Source: Dysgonomonas sp. BGC7 (GTDB lineage: Bacteria > Bacteroidota > Bacteroidia > Bacteroidales > Dysgonomonadaceae). From it: a DNA stretch of 64,000 nucleotides. Shown piece by piece: positions 1 to 10,245 of this stretch (position 1 is the first letter of the stretch; the number at the start of each line of letters is the position of its first letter). The translations under genes and the position numbers were made by a program. The notes under the pieces are model-generated. The model saw nothing but the letters and a program-made list of their open reading frames with translations, had not been told where the DNA came from and did no database searches. Where the stretch lies: positions 124,001 through 188,000 of the forward strand of contig NZ_CVRP01000009.1 in the NCBI RefSeq assembly GCF_001261735.1. Direction: 5' to 3'.

Positions 1-1
1 T

Positions 2-1468
2 ATATATAGTCATGTAAAACTGTCGGAATGGGAAAAGAATCGTCTTGCATTCCTTCCTTTGGTCGTAGAGGGTGCAAATGGTAAGAAGGTGTGTATTGTA
101 GAAGCCGACCTGCTCAATTATCCGGGAATGTATTTGTATAATAATAAAGGTGGAAAAAGCCTGTCAGGTGTTTTTGCTCCGTTTCCTAAAGATATAAAAC
201 AAGGAGGACATAACCTTCTACAAGGAGAAGTGCAGTCTCGTGAACCCTATATAGCAAAGCTTGATGGAGCTACAAATTTTCCTTGGCGTGCGGTTATTGT
301 TACAGAGAAAGACTCTGAACTAGCTAATAGTGATATGGTTTATAAATTAGCAACCCCAACGCAGGGTACTGATTATTCCTGGATTAAACCGGGAAAGGTA
401 GCATGGGATTGGTGGAATACATGGAATCTTTATGGTGTAGATTTCAAATCGGGAATAAATAATGAAACATATAAATATTATATTGATTTTGCTTCTGAGC
501 ATGGTATAGAATATGTTATTCTGGATGAAGGATGGGCTGTGAACAAAAAGGCTGACTTATATCAGGTGATTCCAGAAATAGATCTTAAAGATTTGGTAGC
601 TCATGCCGAAAAAAAGAATGTGGGTCTTATTCTATGGGCAGGATACTATGCTTTTAATAAGGATATAGAAGGTATATGCAAGCATTATAGTGAAATGGGT
701 ATCAAAGGATTTAAAGTTGACTTTATGGATAGAGATGATCAACTTATGGTCGATTTTCATCATCGTGCTGCGGAAATCGCTTCCAGATATAAAATGCTTT
801 TAGATTTTCATGGAACTTATAAGCCTACCGGACTTCAACGTACATACCCTAACGTAATCAACTTTGAAGGTGTGTTTGGGCTTGAGCAAATGAAATGGGA
901 TGCCAAAACGGATATGGTAACTTATGATGTTACTGTGCCGTTTATCCGTCAGGTAGCCGGCCCTATAGACTATACACAAGGTGCTATGCGTAATGCAACA
1001 AAGGCAAATTACAGAAGTGTATCGAGTGAAGCTATGAGTCAGGGTACACGCTGCCGTCAATTGGCAGAATATGTAATTTTTGAATCGCCTCTTAATATGC
1101 TTTGCGACAGTCCTTCCAACTACATGAATGAGAAGGAGTGTACCGAATTTATTGCAACTGTACCTACTGTGTGGGACAACACTATTGCTCTAAATGGTGA
1201 AATTGGAAAATATATATCAATCGCTCGCCAAAAAGGAGGTAATTGGTATGTAGGCTCTTTGACAAACTGGGATGCAAGAAGCCTCGACTTAGATTTATCT
1301 TTTCTTGGAGAAGGTAACTTCAAAGCAGAGGTGTTTAAAGATGGAGTAAATGCAGATAAAGCTGCGCGCGATTACAAAAAAGAAACTATAGACATTCCTT
1401 CAAACAGGAAACTCTCTATTTCAATGGCTCCGGGAGGAGGATTTGTGATGAAGATTTCTAAGAAATAA
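2..1468 (+). CDS. GH97 family glycoside hydrolase, 5' end outside window
   Basis: Partial gene: the frame is open from base 2, so the apparent TTG start at 59 is internal. The protein shows the GH97 (beta/alpha)8 barrel: a WDWWNTWN segment, VILDEGW, GIKGFKVDFMDRDDQ and NFEGVFGLEQMKWD, followed by a C-terminal beta domain ending PGGGFVMKI. GH97 enzymes are periplasmic alpha-glucosidases or alpha-galactosidases of glycan utilization loci. The Asp in KVDFMDRDDQ lies where retaining GH97 members (alpha-galactosidase type) have their nucleophile; inverting SusB-type enzymes lack it. The retaining assignment is therefore an inference from family knowledge. A terminator hairpin follows 15 bases after the stop. 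Family call is secure, substrate is not. Confidence 0.9.
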   Translation: MYSHVKLSEWEKNRLAFLPLVVEGANGKKVCIVEADLLNYPGMYLYNNKGGKSLSGVFAPFPKDIKQGGHNLLQGEVQSREPYIAKLDGATNFPWRAVIVTEKDSELANSDMVYKLATPTQGTDYSWIKPGKVAWDWWNTWNLYGVDFKSGINNETYKYYIDFASEHGIEYVILDEGWAVNKKADLYQVIPEIDLKDLVAHAEKKNVGLILWAGYYAFNKDIEGICKHYSEMGIKGFKVDFMDRDDQLMVDFHHRAAEIASRYKMLLDFHGTYKPTGLQRTYPNVINFEGVFGLEQMKWDAKTDMVTYDVTVPFIRQVAGPIDYTQGAMRNATKANYRSVSSEAMSQGTRCRQLAEYVIFESPLNMLCDSPSNYMNEKECTEFIATVPTVWDNTIALNGEIGKYISIARQKGGNWYVGSLTNWDARSLDLDLSFLGEGNFKAEVFKDGVNADKAARDYKKETIDIPSNRKLSISMAPGGGFVMKISKK

Positions 1469-1483
1469 GTAATTATAGATGAT

Positions 1484-1517
1484 AAAAGGGCAGTACCGAA
1501 TGGTACTGTCCTTTTTT
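1484..1517. terminator. Bidirectional terminator between GH97 and the permease gene
   Basis: A near-perfect hairpin with arms CAGTACC and GGTACTG around a GAAT loop is extended by AAAGG/CCTTT pairing and has A-rich and T-rich flanks. It lies between two convergent genes and suits both. Confidence 0.85.
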
Positions 1518-2763
1518 ATTCGAATCTAATAGATTTAGATGGTGATATTTTAGCAATCAAATAAGAAGGTCCTATCATTGCCAGTATTGAGAAAAATAAT
1601 GTACCTATATTCAGTAGTAATATATATACAATATTTATATCTACAGGGACTTCAGACATATAGTACTTATCCGGGTCTAGCTTTATTATGCCGAAGTATT
1701 TCTGTATAAGTAAGATTGCCAGAGCTATAAAATTGCCATAAAACATACCTTTGAGGATAAGAAAAGATGATACATAGAGAAAAGTTTTTCTTATGCTATA
1801 GTTTCGTGCTCCCAAGGTCTTTAGCATTCCTATCATATTTGTTCGTTCGAGTATAATAATGAGTAGTCCCGATATCATTGTAAATATAGATATGGCAAAC
1901 ATTAGTACTATAATTACAACCACATTCATATTTAACAGATCAAGCCAGCTGAATATCATTGGATTGAGTTCTTTTATCGATCTCGAAAGGAGAGTGTTGT
2001 CCTTATGATCGCGATAGGCCATCATATTCAGAAAAACATCTCCGTATATTTTATCCAGTTTATCGTAGTCGTTTACCAGAAGCTCCAGACCACTTGCTTC
2101 GTCTTCGTCCCATTCGTTGAGTTTGCGAATAAGATTTATATTAGTAACAACAAATAATTTGTCGTAATCCTCGAAATTGGTACTGTATATACCTGTTATT
2201 GTAAATTTGCGATAGCGCACTTTTTCTCCTACAAAATAGCAGATAAAGCTATCACCTGTTTTTAGGTGTAGCTTATTCGCTATGTTTTGAGATAAAATAG
2301 CTTGATTGGTATTGCTGGTATCATTTACATTGATGATGTCACCGTTCACCATATTGTGCTCAAAGAAGCTCCAATCGTAATCTGCACCTACCCCTTTTAA
2401 AATGACACCCTGAAAGCTGCTATCTGTCTTTATTATTCCCGGCTTGGTAGAGTAAGTCTGAACGTGTTCTACTCCTTCTATGGCCTTTAGTCGCGATATA
2501 AGCTGAGAATCGACACATATAGGTTGTGTTTCGTAGCTGCTGCTGTTGTTCAGGTTCGTTATCTGTATATGAGATCCAAAGCCTACCACTTTGTTGCGAA
2601 CTTCCTTTTTGAACCCAATAACGATAGAGAGTGCCAGTATCATAGCCGCCAAGCCTATTGCAACTCCGGCTATTGCTATTTTTATAGCTGGAGAAGATGC
2701 TTTTTTCTCTCCTTTATTTCCTCCAAAATGGATGCGTTTTGCTATGAATAACTCTAAGTTCAA
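1516..2763 (-). CDS. LolC/LolE-like ABC transporter permease (FtsX family)
   Basis: A 415-residue inner-membrane permease. The N-terminus (FIAKRIHFGG, then AIAGVAIGLAAMILALSIVIGFKKEV) is the classic LolC/E first membrane segment. A periplasmic MacB-type domain follows (about residues 50-260), then three C-terminal membrane segments with the FtsX signature around NMIGMLKTLGARNYSIRK. Family members extract lipoproteins from the inner membrane together with the LolD ATPase. No ATPase is adjacent, which is usual in Bacteroidetes. It lies 33 bases downstream of ruvB on the same strand and is probably cotranscribed with it. The family is clear; the lipoprotein-release role is by homology. Confidence 0.88.
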   Translation of the reverse strand: MNLELFIAKRIHFGGNKGEKKASSPAIKIAIAGVAIGLAAMILALSIVIGFKKEVRNKVVGFGSHIQITNLNNSSSYETQPICVDSQLISRLKAIEGVEHVQTYSTKPGIIKTDSSFQGVILKGVGADYDWSFFEHNMVNGDIINVNDTSNTNQAILSQNIANKLHLKTGDSFICYFVGEKVRYRKFTITGIYSTNFEDYDKLFVVTNINLIRKLNEWDEDEASGLELLVNDYDKLDKIYGDVFLNMMAYRDHKDNTLLSRSIKELNPMIFSWLDLLNMNVVVIIVLMFAISIFTMISGLLIIILERTNMIGMLKTLGARNYSIRKTFLYVSSFLILKGMFYGNFIALAILLIQKYFGIIKLDPDKYYMSEVPVDINIVYILLLNIGTLFFSILAMIGPSYLIAKISPSKSIRFE

Positions 2764-2796
2764 AATCAGAAAATCGTTATAGGTTGATTACTAAGA

Positions 2797-3819
2797 CTAA
2801 AACAAGAAACCCTGTTCGCTTTGCCTTTTGCGTCCCAGGTGTTTATATGCCAGTTCGGTAGCTTCTCGTCCTCGTGGAGTCCGTTTCATAAAACCTTCTT
2901 TGATGAGGAAGGGTTCATATACTTCCTCTATTGTGCCTCCATCTTCACCCAATGCTGTTGCAATAGTAGAAATGCCGACAGGCCCTCCCTGAAACTTGTC
3001 TATGAGTATCAGCAATATCTTATTGTCTATTTCATCCAATCCGTACTTATCTATATTGAGAGCTTCTAAGGAATATGTAGCTATATCTTTATCTATTTTT
3101 CCTGAACCTTTCACTTGAGCAAAATCCCTGACACGTCGCAAGAGGGCATTAGCTATACGGGGAGTACCTCTGCTGCGGGATGCTATTTCTACAGCAGCTT
3201 CGTTAGATGTTGGTACGTTTAATATATCCGCCGACCGTAATATGATTCGGGTTAGGGTTTCTATATCGTAATATTCTAAGTGAAGGTTGATTCCAAATCG
3301 AGCTCGTAATGGGCTTGTAAGCAGTCCGCTACGTGTAGTTGCCCCAATAAGGGTGAACGGATTGAGTTCTATCTGAATAGAGCGGGCACTAGGCCCTTTG
3401 TCTATCATTATGTCTATACGATAGTCCTCCATTGCACTGTAAAGATATTCTTCTACTACAGGAGAAAGGCGGTGTATTTCGTCTATGAACAATACATCGT
3501 TGGGTTCTAGCGAGGTAAGCAGGCCGGCGAGGTCTCCGGGCTTGTCGAGAACAGGGCCTGAAGTAATTTTAAACCCTACGCCCAATTCATTTGCAATGAT
3601 ATTGGAAAGTGTTGTTTTTCCTAATCCGGGAGGCCCATGCAGCAGCGTATGATCGAGAGACTCTCCACGCATTTTTGCAGCAGTAACAAATACCTGAAGG
3701 TTTTCTACCACCTTACTTTGTCCGCTGAAACTGTTGAAGGTGAGGGGGCGCAAAGCATTTTCAAATTCTTTCTCGCTATCGTTTATACTCCCTCTGTGTA
3801 TGTCGAATGTTTCTTCCAT
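2797..3819 (-). CDS. ruvB: Holliday junction branch migration helicase RuvB
   Basis: RuvB is the hexameric AAA+ motor that drives RuvA-bound Holliday junctions during recombination and repair. The 340 residues match the usual length. Visible motifs: Walker [10 protein letters not shown] (62-70), Walker B FIDEIHRL (111-118), sensor 1 in [11 protein letters not shown], and the C-terminal winged helix ending GRKRQ with [12 protein letters not shown] before it. The start gives the standard N-terminus, preceding [14 protein letters not shown] (RPxxxxxFxGQ). ruvA and ruvC are not in the window. The next gene on the strand is the LolC/E-like permease. Confidence 0.98.
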   Translation of the reverse strand: MEETFDIHRGSINDSEKEFENALRPLTFNSFSGQSKVVENLQVFVTAAKMRGESLDHTLLHGPPGLGKTTLSNIIANELGVGFKITSGPVLDKPGDLAGLLTSLEPNDVLFIDEIHRLSPVVEEYLYSAMEDYRIDIMIDKGPSARSIQIELNPFTLIGATTRSGLLTSPLRARFGINLHLEYYDIETLTRIILRSADILNVPTSNEAAVEIASRSRGTPRIANALLRRVRDFAQVKGSGKIDKDIATYSLEALNIDKYGLDEIDNKILLILIDKFQGGPVGISTIATALGEDGGTIEEVYEPFLIKEGFMKRTPRGREATELAYKHLGRKRQSEQGFLF

Positions 3820-3974
3820 ATATACTGTAGGTACAAATTTACACCAATATATTTAATTTCCATCTTGTTGGTTTGAATTCTCTGTCACATACTTGCTAAA
3901 AATATAAAAGATTTGAATATTTTGTGTTTTAGAGCTAAAAAGTTTTTTCTTTGTGACACTAAACTTTTACTTAT

Positions 3975-4544
3975 ATGCTATACAAACTTATAGAATGGGA
4001 TAAGGAACTGTTTCTTTTCCTCAATAGCAAGCATATCGGCTGGCTCGATCCTGTAATGCTGGTACTGAGTTCTTATCCGTGTTGGATTGTTGTATGTCTG
4101 ACGATGGTGGCGATAATATATTTCAGAGGGCGAGAGAGAAATTTGCATGCAACTGTTTTCTTTCTTGTTTCTATTGGCTGTAGTGCACTATTGACTAACC
4201 TTGTGAAGTTCGTAATTGGTCGTCCTCGTCCTATACATAATACAGACTGGGGAGATACTATTCATGCTATAGAAAAGTATAGTACCAGTTCCAGCTTCTT
4301 TTCTTCCCATTCGGCTACTACATTTACTATGGCTGTCTTTTTCTTTTTATTTTTTCGCTCCAATAAACTATTTGGATGGATAGCTATACTTTGGGCTACT
4401 ACTGTGGCATATAGTCGGATATATCTTGCAAAGCATTATCCTTTCGATGTGTTTTGCGGAATAGTTTTCGGCTCTCTGATAGGAGTATTAGGCTATAAAC
4501 TTTATGAATATTACAAAAAGAAAAATGAGACGCTAGAAGCTTAG
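3975..4544 (+). CDS. PAP2-family membrane phosphatase
   Basis: A 189-residue integral membrane protein with the three acid-phosphatase motifs of the PAP2 superfamily: KFVIGRPRP (78-86), SSHS (110-113) and SRIYLAKHYPFD (147-158). These carry the Lys/Arg phosphate ligands and the catalytic histidines. Family members remove phosphate from lipid A, undecaprenyl pyrophosphate or phosphatidylglycerophosphate on the periplasmic face. Which of these is used cannot be told from sequence alone. The gene overlaps the 3' end of the convergent SDR gene by four bases, so there is no room for a separate terminator. Confidence 0.9.
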   Translation: MLYKLIEWDKELFLFLNSKHIGWLDPVMLVLSSYPCWIVVCLTMVAIIYFRGRERNLHATVFFLVSIGCSALLTNLVKFVIGRPRPIHNTDWGDTIHAIEKYSTSSSFFSSHSATTFTMAVFFFLFFRSNKLFGWIAILWATTVAYSRIYLAKHYPFDVFCGIVFGSLIGVLGYKLYEYYKKKNETLEA

Positions 4545-5314
4545 TCTAGCCATTTTGAAACTTTCCTTTTCTCTAAGGAAGAGTATATTTTCATACAAGA
4601 AGGAAAGGCTCTGCCAATAGGATAGAACATACGGAAAAGGATAGACGGATAAATCTTCTTCTTTCTTTTGGCAATTCCTTTTACTATTTTCCTAGCTACT
4701 ACTTTTGCATCTTGAGAAGGAAAGGGTAGTGGAGTGTTATTTTCCCCTGTTGCCTTGTCAAAAAAGGCGGTACGTGTGGCTACGGGATAGATAGCTGTTA
4801 TCTGTAAGTTTTTTCTTTGTTCGTACCTGTATGTTTGTATAAAGTGGTGCAATGCGGCTTTAGTCGAACAGTAGAGAGAGTAGGCAGGTAGCGATGCCAA
4901 TCCTGCGCCAGATATTGTACAGGCAAAAACGATTTGTTGTTCCCCTCCTTGTTCTTGCATCTTCTCTAAAGAATAGATTGGAGAGAATACATTGAGGTCG
5001 TATATGTGCTCAATATGTTTCCAGTCAGGAGTATTCAGCCTTTCTAGATATGCAAATCCTGCATTTGCAATAAATATATCTACTCTGCCAAATACTTGCT
5101 TCGCATATTGGAATATGCTATCCACTCCCTCCTGCGTACTTACATCGGCAGAGAAAGGGTATATTGTGTCTTTTATTTCCTGTATGTTTGCTATGTGTCG
5201 GGCAACAGCGATAATTTTCACTCCCTGAATAGAAGATAGAATATCAAGGACTTCTTTTCCAATACCGGAAGAGGCTCCTGTAAGTATTATTTTTTTATCG
5301 AAATAGTATTTCAA
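4541..5314 (-). CDS. SDR family NAD(P)-dependent oxidoreductase
   Basis: A classical short-chain dehydrogenase of 257 residues with the TGASSGIG cofactor loop (12-19), NAG at 84-86 in FIANAGF, and the catalytic YCSTK (148-152). The substrate is unknown. The C-terminal KRKKKIYPSILFRMFYPIGRAFP is basic and aromatic, resembling SDRs that associate peripherally with membranes and act on lipids; that point is inference. It starts two bases after the YitT gene ends and probably shares a transcript with it and leuS. Confidence 0.88.
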   Translation of the reverse strand: MKYYFDKKIILTGASSGIGKEVLDILSSIQGVKIIAVARHIANIQEIKDTIYPFSADVSTQEGVDSIFQYAKQVFGRVDIFIANAGFAYLERLNTPDWKHIEHIYDLNVFSPIYSLEKMQEQGGEQQIVFACTISGAGLASLPAYSLYCSTKAALHHFIQTYRYEQRKNLQITAIYPVATRTAFFDKATGENNTPLPFPSQDAKVVARKIVKGIAKRKKKIYPSILFRMFYPIGRAFPSCMKIYSSLEKRKVSKWLD

Positions 5315-5316
5315 CC

Positions 5317-6213
5317 CTATCTAATTTTGTCAAACCCTTCACCATAAACACCTCTTACAGTACTCTGTGAAATAAATGCTTTTTCGTCGATACTTTTTAT
5401 CAGGCGAAACATATCGAGAGCTTCCGTTCGCTTAGTCAGCACTATAATGACTTTGGTTGGTCTCTTTGTATACCAGCCCATACCATCAAGAATAGTACAG
5501 CCTCTATGAAGTTCGCTGTTTATGGCATTGGCTATAGTTTCGTATTTCTCAGAGAAAACAAGAATCTGTACTGATTGGCGGAATCCGTTTATAACCATAT
5601 CTATAGCGTATGTCATTACTCCCATTACTATAAGACCATATATGATGGTTTGGAAGTTTTGAAATACAAAATATGAACAACTTATGATAACAAAGTCGCA
5701 TAATAGCATTCCCCGCCCGAATGCGATATTCTTATATTTATTTATAAGAGCAACAACTATATCTGTTCCACCTGTGCTACCATTGGAGCTGAATACTAGC
5801 CCGATGCCGACACCACACATCATACCTCCTATAACACCTGATAGCAGCGGTTCATTCTTTACAATAGGCTCTGTTATGTATGTTTGGCAAAGTGTTAGAA
5901 GAAATGTGAGCACTATTACCCCATAAATGGTTTTTACCATAAACTTTAGTCCCAAAACCTTGAGGGCTACAAATAGCAGGACGCAGTTTACCAAAAAATA
6001 GGTATACTGTAAGGGTATCCTCGAATCGGTAGCGTATTCTACAAGTAGAGCAATACCGGCGAGTCCTCCGGTAACTATACCTCCAGGTTTTATGAACCCA
6101 ATCAGACCAACAGCGTAGAGTACCAGACCAACGAATATAAGTGCGTAGTCTTTCCAATAAAACTCTTTTAAATATCTCTTAGGCATGGACTTTATATTTA
6201 TGTGTTTTTTCAA
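5317..6213 (-). CDS. YitT family membrane protein (DUF161 + DUF2179)
   Basis: A 298-residue protein with five or six membrane helices carrying glycine-rich motifs (GFIKPGGIVTGGLAGIALLVEY, GVGIGLVFSSNGSTGGTDIV), typical of the YitT/DUF161 repeat. A soluble C-terminal DUF2179 domain (about 215-298; GCTILDGMGWYTKRPTKVIIVLT) follows. Function is unknown across the family; roles in transport or ligand sensing have been proposed. It sits between leuS and the SDR gene on the same strand. The leuS-yitT order recurs in Bacteroidales as far as I recall. Confidence 0.9.
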   Translation of the reverse strand: MKKHINIKSMPKRYLKEFYWKDYALIFVGLVLYAVGLIGFIKPGGIVTGGLAGIALLVEYATDSRIPLQYTYFLVNCVLLFVALKVLGLKFMVKTIYGVIVLTFLLTLCQTYITEPIVKNEPLLSGVIGGMMCGVGIGLVFSSNGSTGGTDIVVALINKYKNIAFGRGMLLCDFVIISCSYFVFQNFQTIIYGLIVMGVMTYAIDMVINGFRQSVQILVFSEKYETIANAINSELHRGCTILDGMGWYTKRPTKVIIVLTKRTEALDMFRLIKSIDEKAFISQSTVRGVYGEGFDKIR

Positions 6214-6287
6214 TTAGTTAAATTCTATTGTATAAGATTTTAGCCAGTCTGTTAGCCGAGATTTTAGCTATATTTCAGTTAATATAA

Positions 6288-9089
6288 TTATAGCACAATA
6301 TTTACTATTTTTTTAGGAACAATAATCACCTTTTTAGGAGTTTTACCTTCCATCCATTTAGTTGAGTTTTGGTGTGCTAAAACTACTTTTTCTATTTCTT
6401 CATTTGTCGTATCGGCAGCAAATTCTATATTGAAACGTGCTTTACCATTGAAAGAGATAGTGTAGCTTACAATATCTTCTACAAGATACTCTTCTCTGAA
6501 TACAGGCCATTCGGCTTCTGTTATAGAAGTTGGATTGCCCAAAGCATGCCAAAGTTCTTCGCAAATGAAAGGAGCGAAAGGAGCTAAAACAATAACTAAT
6601 TCTTGCAATACGGCTTTCTTGCTGCATTTGGCAGAGGTAAGCTCGTTTACACAAATCATAGAGGCAGAAACTGACGTGTTGAACGAGAAGGTTTCTATAT
6701 CGCCCGAAACTTTCTTTATAAGCTTGTGTAGCGATTTCAATTCATCTTTAGTTGGCTCTTCGTCCGATACAACAAGGCTGTCAGCTTTGTAGAACAATCC
6801 CCACAGCTTGCGCAAGAAACGATGAACTCCATCAATTCCATTCATATCCCAAGGTTTAGAGAATTCTAACGGACCTAAGAACATTTCGTAGAGGCGAAGA
6901 GTGTCTGCTCCATATTTATTTGCAATGTCATCAGGGTTTACCACGTTGTGGTATCTTTTTCCCATTTTTTCTACAGTCCATCCACATATATATTTGCCGT
7001 CTTCGAGTATAAATTCTACATCGGCATATTCGGGACGCCATGCTCTAAATGCATCTATATCTAAAATATCATTGCTTACGATATTTACATCCACATGAAT
7101 CTCGGTTGTTTCGTATTGGTCTTTCAGATTTACAGATACAAACTTATTAGTTCCATTGATACGGTACACAAGACTGCTACGTCCCTGTATCATACCTTGA
7201 TTTATAAGCTTTTTGAAAGGCTCATCTTCACACGAAACGCCTATGTCGTATAGGAATTTATCCCAGAAACGACTGTATATAAGGTGTCCTGTAGCATGTT
7301 CGGTTCCTCCTATATATAGATCGACATTGCGCCAATATTCGTCTTTCTCTTTCGATACCAGCTCTTTGTCATTGTACGGATCCATGTAGTGCAGGTAATA
7401 AGCAGACGAGCCTGCAAATCCCGGCATAGTATTCAGCTCGAGAGGGAATATAGTTTTATTATCTACCTTCGATGTGTCAACAACCTCTTCTTTGCTTGTA
7501 TCCCAAGCCCATTTGATAGCTCGTCCCAATGGTGGCTCTCCTGTTTCGGTCGGTAAGTATTTATCAACTTCAGGAAGCTCTAAAGGAAGCTTATCTATAG
7601 GAAGCATATAAGGAAGTCCTTCTTTGTAATAGACAGGAAATGGTTCGCCCCAATAACGTTGACGAGAGAATATAGCATCACGCAAACGGTAGTTGACCTT
7701 GATGCGTCCAAGATTGTTTTCTTTGATATATTGTCTTGCTTTCTCGATAGCATCTTTTACCTGCAATCCGTTTAAAAATCCGGAATTCACCATGATACCT
7801 TCTTTGGCATCGAAGCTTTCTTCCGAAATGTCACAGCCTTCTATAAGCGGGATAATAGGCAGACCGAAATGTTTTGCAAAAGCATAGTCACGACTGTCGT
7901 GTCCTGGGACGGCCATGATAGCTCCTGTCCCGTATCCGGCTAGTACATAGTCTGATATCCAGATAGGAATTTCTTTTCCATTGAGAGGGTTGATGGCGTA
8001 AGAGCCGGTGAAAACTCCCGAAATCTTCTTATCCATCAGGCGGTCTCTTTCTGTACGGCGTTTGGTGGCATCCAGATATGCGTCTACCTCTGTTTTTTGA
8101 CCCGAAGTAGTAACCATCTGTACATATTCGCTTTCGGGTGCAAGTACCATAAAAGTAACTCCGAATATAGTGTCGGCACGTGTTGTAAATATTTCGAATT
8201 CAATATCTGAATCCTTTACCTTAAATTTCATTTCGGCACCTTCGCTACGACCTATCCAGTTGCGCTGTGTTTCTTTGATAGAATCGCTCCAGTCTATCTT
8301 ATCCAATCCATCAAGCAGACGTTGTGCATAAGCCGACACGCGCAAACTCCATTGACGCATCAGGCGTTGTTCTACAGGGTAGCCGCCACGTTCCGATAAG
8401 CCATTTATAACTTCGTCATTTGCCAATACTGTACCTAAAGCTGCGCACCAGTTTACTGTGGTTTCGCTACGATAGGCTATACGATAATTAAGTAATATTT
8501 CTTGTTTTTCTTTTTCAGAATATGCTTTCCAGTTTTCGGCCGAAAATTGAAGCTCCTCGCTGCATGCAACATTTAAACCATCTGTACCCGATTGTCCGAA
8601 TGCTTCGATAAGTTCAGCTATAGGGCGTGCCTGCTGTTCGTCGTTGCAGTAGTAGCTGTTGAACATTTGTATAAATGCCCATTGTGTCCATTTATAATAT
8701 CTAGGATCACAAGTCTGTATTTCTCTGCTCCAGTCGAAAGAGAATCCTATTTTGTCCAACTGCTCTCGATAACGGTTTATATTCTGGCTGGTGGTAATAG
8801 CCGGATGTTGTCCGGTCTGTATAGCATATTGTTCTGCCGGAAGTCCATAGGCATCATAACCCATAGGATGCAAAACGTTGAATCCTTTTAATCGCTTGTA
8901 ACGGGCAAAAATATCAGATGCTATATATCCTAGTGGATGTCCTACATGCAGACCTGCCCCAGATGGGTAAGGAAACATGTCGAGAACATAATATTTTGGT
9001 TTGTTTTTATCTTCTGTAACTTTATATGTTTTGTTGTCGATCCAATACTGATGCCAACGTTTTTCAATCTCTTTGAAGTTGTATTCCAT
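6288..9089 (-). CDS. leuS: Leucyl-tRNA synthetase
   Basis: Class I aminoacyl-tRNA synthetase charging tRNA-Leu. Its 933 residues include the HIGH-type motif in [14 protein letters not shown] (about 42-55), the CP1 editing domain (about 230-430, with the TTRADTIFG threonine-rich element), the catalytic core and the C-terminal anticodon-binding region. The KMSKS loop reads [16 protein letters not shown] (about residue 709), so Ser and the final Ser are replaced by Gly and Arg; I checked this in the DNA. The bacterial insertion before that loop is present. A TATATTTG -7 box lies at 9118-9125, 29 bases before the ATG, without an obvious -33 element. Confidence 0.98.
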   Translation of the reverse strand: MEYNFKEIEKRWHQYWIDNKTYKVTEDKNKPKYYVLDMFPYPSGAGLHVGHPLGYIASDIFARYKRLKGFNVLHPMGYDAYGLPAEQYAIQTGQHPAITTSQNINRYREQLDKIGFSFDWSREIQTCDPRYYKWTQWAFIQMFNSYYCNDEQQARPIAELIEAFGQSGTDGLNVACSEELQFSAENWKAYSEKEKQEILLNYRIAYRSETTVNWCAALGTVLANDEVINGLSERGGYPVEQRLMRQWSLRVSAYAQRLLDGLDKIDWSDSIKETQRNWIGRSEGAEMKFKVKDSDIEFEIFTTRADTIFGVTFMVLAPESEYVQMVTTSGQKTEVDAYLDATKRRTERDRLMDKKISGVFTGSYAINPLNGKEIPIWISDYVLAGYGTGAIMAVPGHDSRDYAFAKHFGLPIIPLIEGCDISEESFDAKEGIMVNSGFLNGLQVKDAIEKARQYIKENNLGRIKVNYRLRDAIFSRQRYWGEPFPVYYKEGLPYMLPIDKLPLELPEVDKYLPTETGEPPLGRAIKWAWDTSKEEVVDTSKVDNKTIFPLELNTMPGFAGSSAYYLHYMDPYNDKELVSKEKDEYWRNVDLYIGGTEHATGHLIYSRFWDKFLYDIGVSCEDEPFKKLINQGMIQGRSSLVYRINGTNKFVSVNLKDQYETTEIHVDVNIVSNDILDIDAFRAWRPEYADVEFILEDGKYICGWTVEKMGKRYHNVVNPDDIANKYGADTLRLYEMFLGPLEFSKPWDMNGIDGVHRFLRKLWGLFYKADSLVVSDEEPTKDELKSLHKLIKKVSGDIETFSFNTSVSASMICVNELTSAKCSKKAVLQELVIVLAPFAPFICEELWHALGNPTSITEAEWPVFREEYLVEDIVSYTISFNGKARFNIEFAADTTNEEIEKVVLAHQNSTKWMEGKTPKKVIIVPKKIVNIVL

Positions 9090-9260
9090 AACCAGACTTA
9101 TTGCTTTTTTTATCGTGCAAATATAGTCAATTTCTTTTAAGGTTATAGGTCTATTTGTTGCTTTTGTATGTGTAATAGTTTTTTGACAAATCAGATTAAA
9201 TAACTAATTTAGGCAGAGAATAGTAATTCAAAATGGAAATACATTTTTAAAACAGAAATT

Positions 9261-9923
9261 ATGGTTGAATTTAATCGTAATCTAACTTCAGAAGATGTTC
9301 TTAATATATTTGTTGAACAACATAGACTTGCTAGTCCATTTGATCCCGAAGCAGATCCGTTTATTGAGTTGTCTTTTGATTCAAGTATTGCAGAATGGAG
9401 AGATGCGAATGATCTTATATCATGGAGGCCGCTATCTCTTTTTTTGAATAAAGAATTCCGAATATCTCCTTCCGAAAAAGAATGGAAGTCTGTATTGACA
9501 CCTTCTTGCAGACGGACACTAAAAGGTGTCTGTGACTTAATTGTAACTCATTCTTCAAATGATAATATCTATCCAATGAGAGTATTAGGTAAAGAATGCT
9601 TAAGCTCATCTGTTTTCTTTACATTAAAGAGATCTTTAAAGGAAGAAGGAGTAGATGTATCCGAGATAAGACCATCGACAGCCCTTTCTCCTTATTTAGA
9701 TAAATATTTTTCTGAAATGATTATGCTAATAACAATCTTAGCTAAAGGTTATGTTGTTTTCGATCAGTTTGATATAATAGAAATAACAAGAGGAGATAAA
9801 CCAAAGAAAGGATTAGCTCACCTTTTTAGTTTTTTTTCGAAAACACCTCTCTTTTTTGAAACTGGAGATATTAAGACATTTCGTGATTTGACTCTTAAAT
9901 TGATTGAGGTTAATTCAAATTAG
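9261..9923 (+). CDS. Hypothetical protein, 220 aa
   Basis: Not recognised. The 220 residues have no signal peptide or membrane segment and look like a soluble cytoplasmic protein with mixed helix and strand. Composition is plausible for a real gene, with few rare codons, and it has its own upstream gap of about 170 bases. Features: acidic N-terminus (FDPEADPFIELSFD), a SCRRTLKGVCDLIV segment, and a basic loop GDKPKKGLAHLF near the C-terminus. It lies alone between leuS (divergent) and the GltD-like gene. It could be a lineage-specific protein. The coding call rests on length and composition only. Confidence 0.65.
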   Translation: MVEFNRNLTSEDVLNIFVEQHRLASPFDPEADPFIELSFDSSIAEWRDANDLISWRPLSLFLNKEFRISPSEKEWKSVLTPSCRRTLKGVCDLIVTHSSNDNIYPMRVLGKECLSSSVFFTLKRSLKEEGVDVSEIRPSTALSPYLDKYFSEMIMLITILAKGYVVFDQFDIIEITRGDKPKKGLAHLFSFFSKTPLFFETGDIKTFRDLTLKLIEVNSN

Positions 9924-10245
9924 TTATTTTTGTATCATAAAAACCCTTTTTCTTTATCTATTCTATGTATGAGAGTGAAGGTGTATCGCGGAAAAGTAGC
10001 AGAAAAAGCATACGAAATCTGTAACTTTTGTCACCTTTTAGTTAAAATTCTTATTCGACTTATTTTTATTTTCAATTTCTATTGACTTTCTTTTTGTTGA
10101 TTGTCTGTGTGTTATGTTGTTTTTGAGGGCTTTTTAGTGTTATTCAGAATGATATTATGCCTATTTTGCTATGTGGGGTTTGCAAAATAATATATACTTT
10201 TGCGAAGTCAACATTACAAAATAGAAGTTTTACGTATTTGAATCT
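9924..10245. other. Intergenic gap of 322 bp before the GltD-like gene
   Basis: AT-rich with no credible ORF. It contains a partial copy of the repeated TTTGTCA/TTTTAGTTAAAATT element (10023-10050) and a TACTTTTG -7-like box at 10195-10202 without a well-spaced -33 element. Nothing else was recognised. Confidence 0.7.
10023..10050 (+). repeat. Copy C of the TTTGTCA-NN-TTTTAGTTAAAATT element
   Basis: Shares TTTGTCA, two variable bases and TTTTAGTTAAAATT with two other intergenic sites at 33225-33257 and 40475-40507. It differs by one extra T before GTCA and by CC at the variable pair. It lies 195 bp before the GltD-like start, farther than the 82-85 bp of the other copies. Confidence 0.65.

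Noticed and set aside
6208-6280. TTAGTTAAATTC and GATTTTAGC repeats between leuS and the YitT gene
   Set aside because: They resemble the 33-bp element only loosely, without TTTGTCA; likely AT-rich coincidence.
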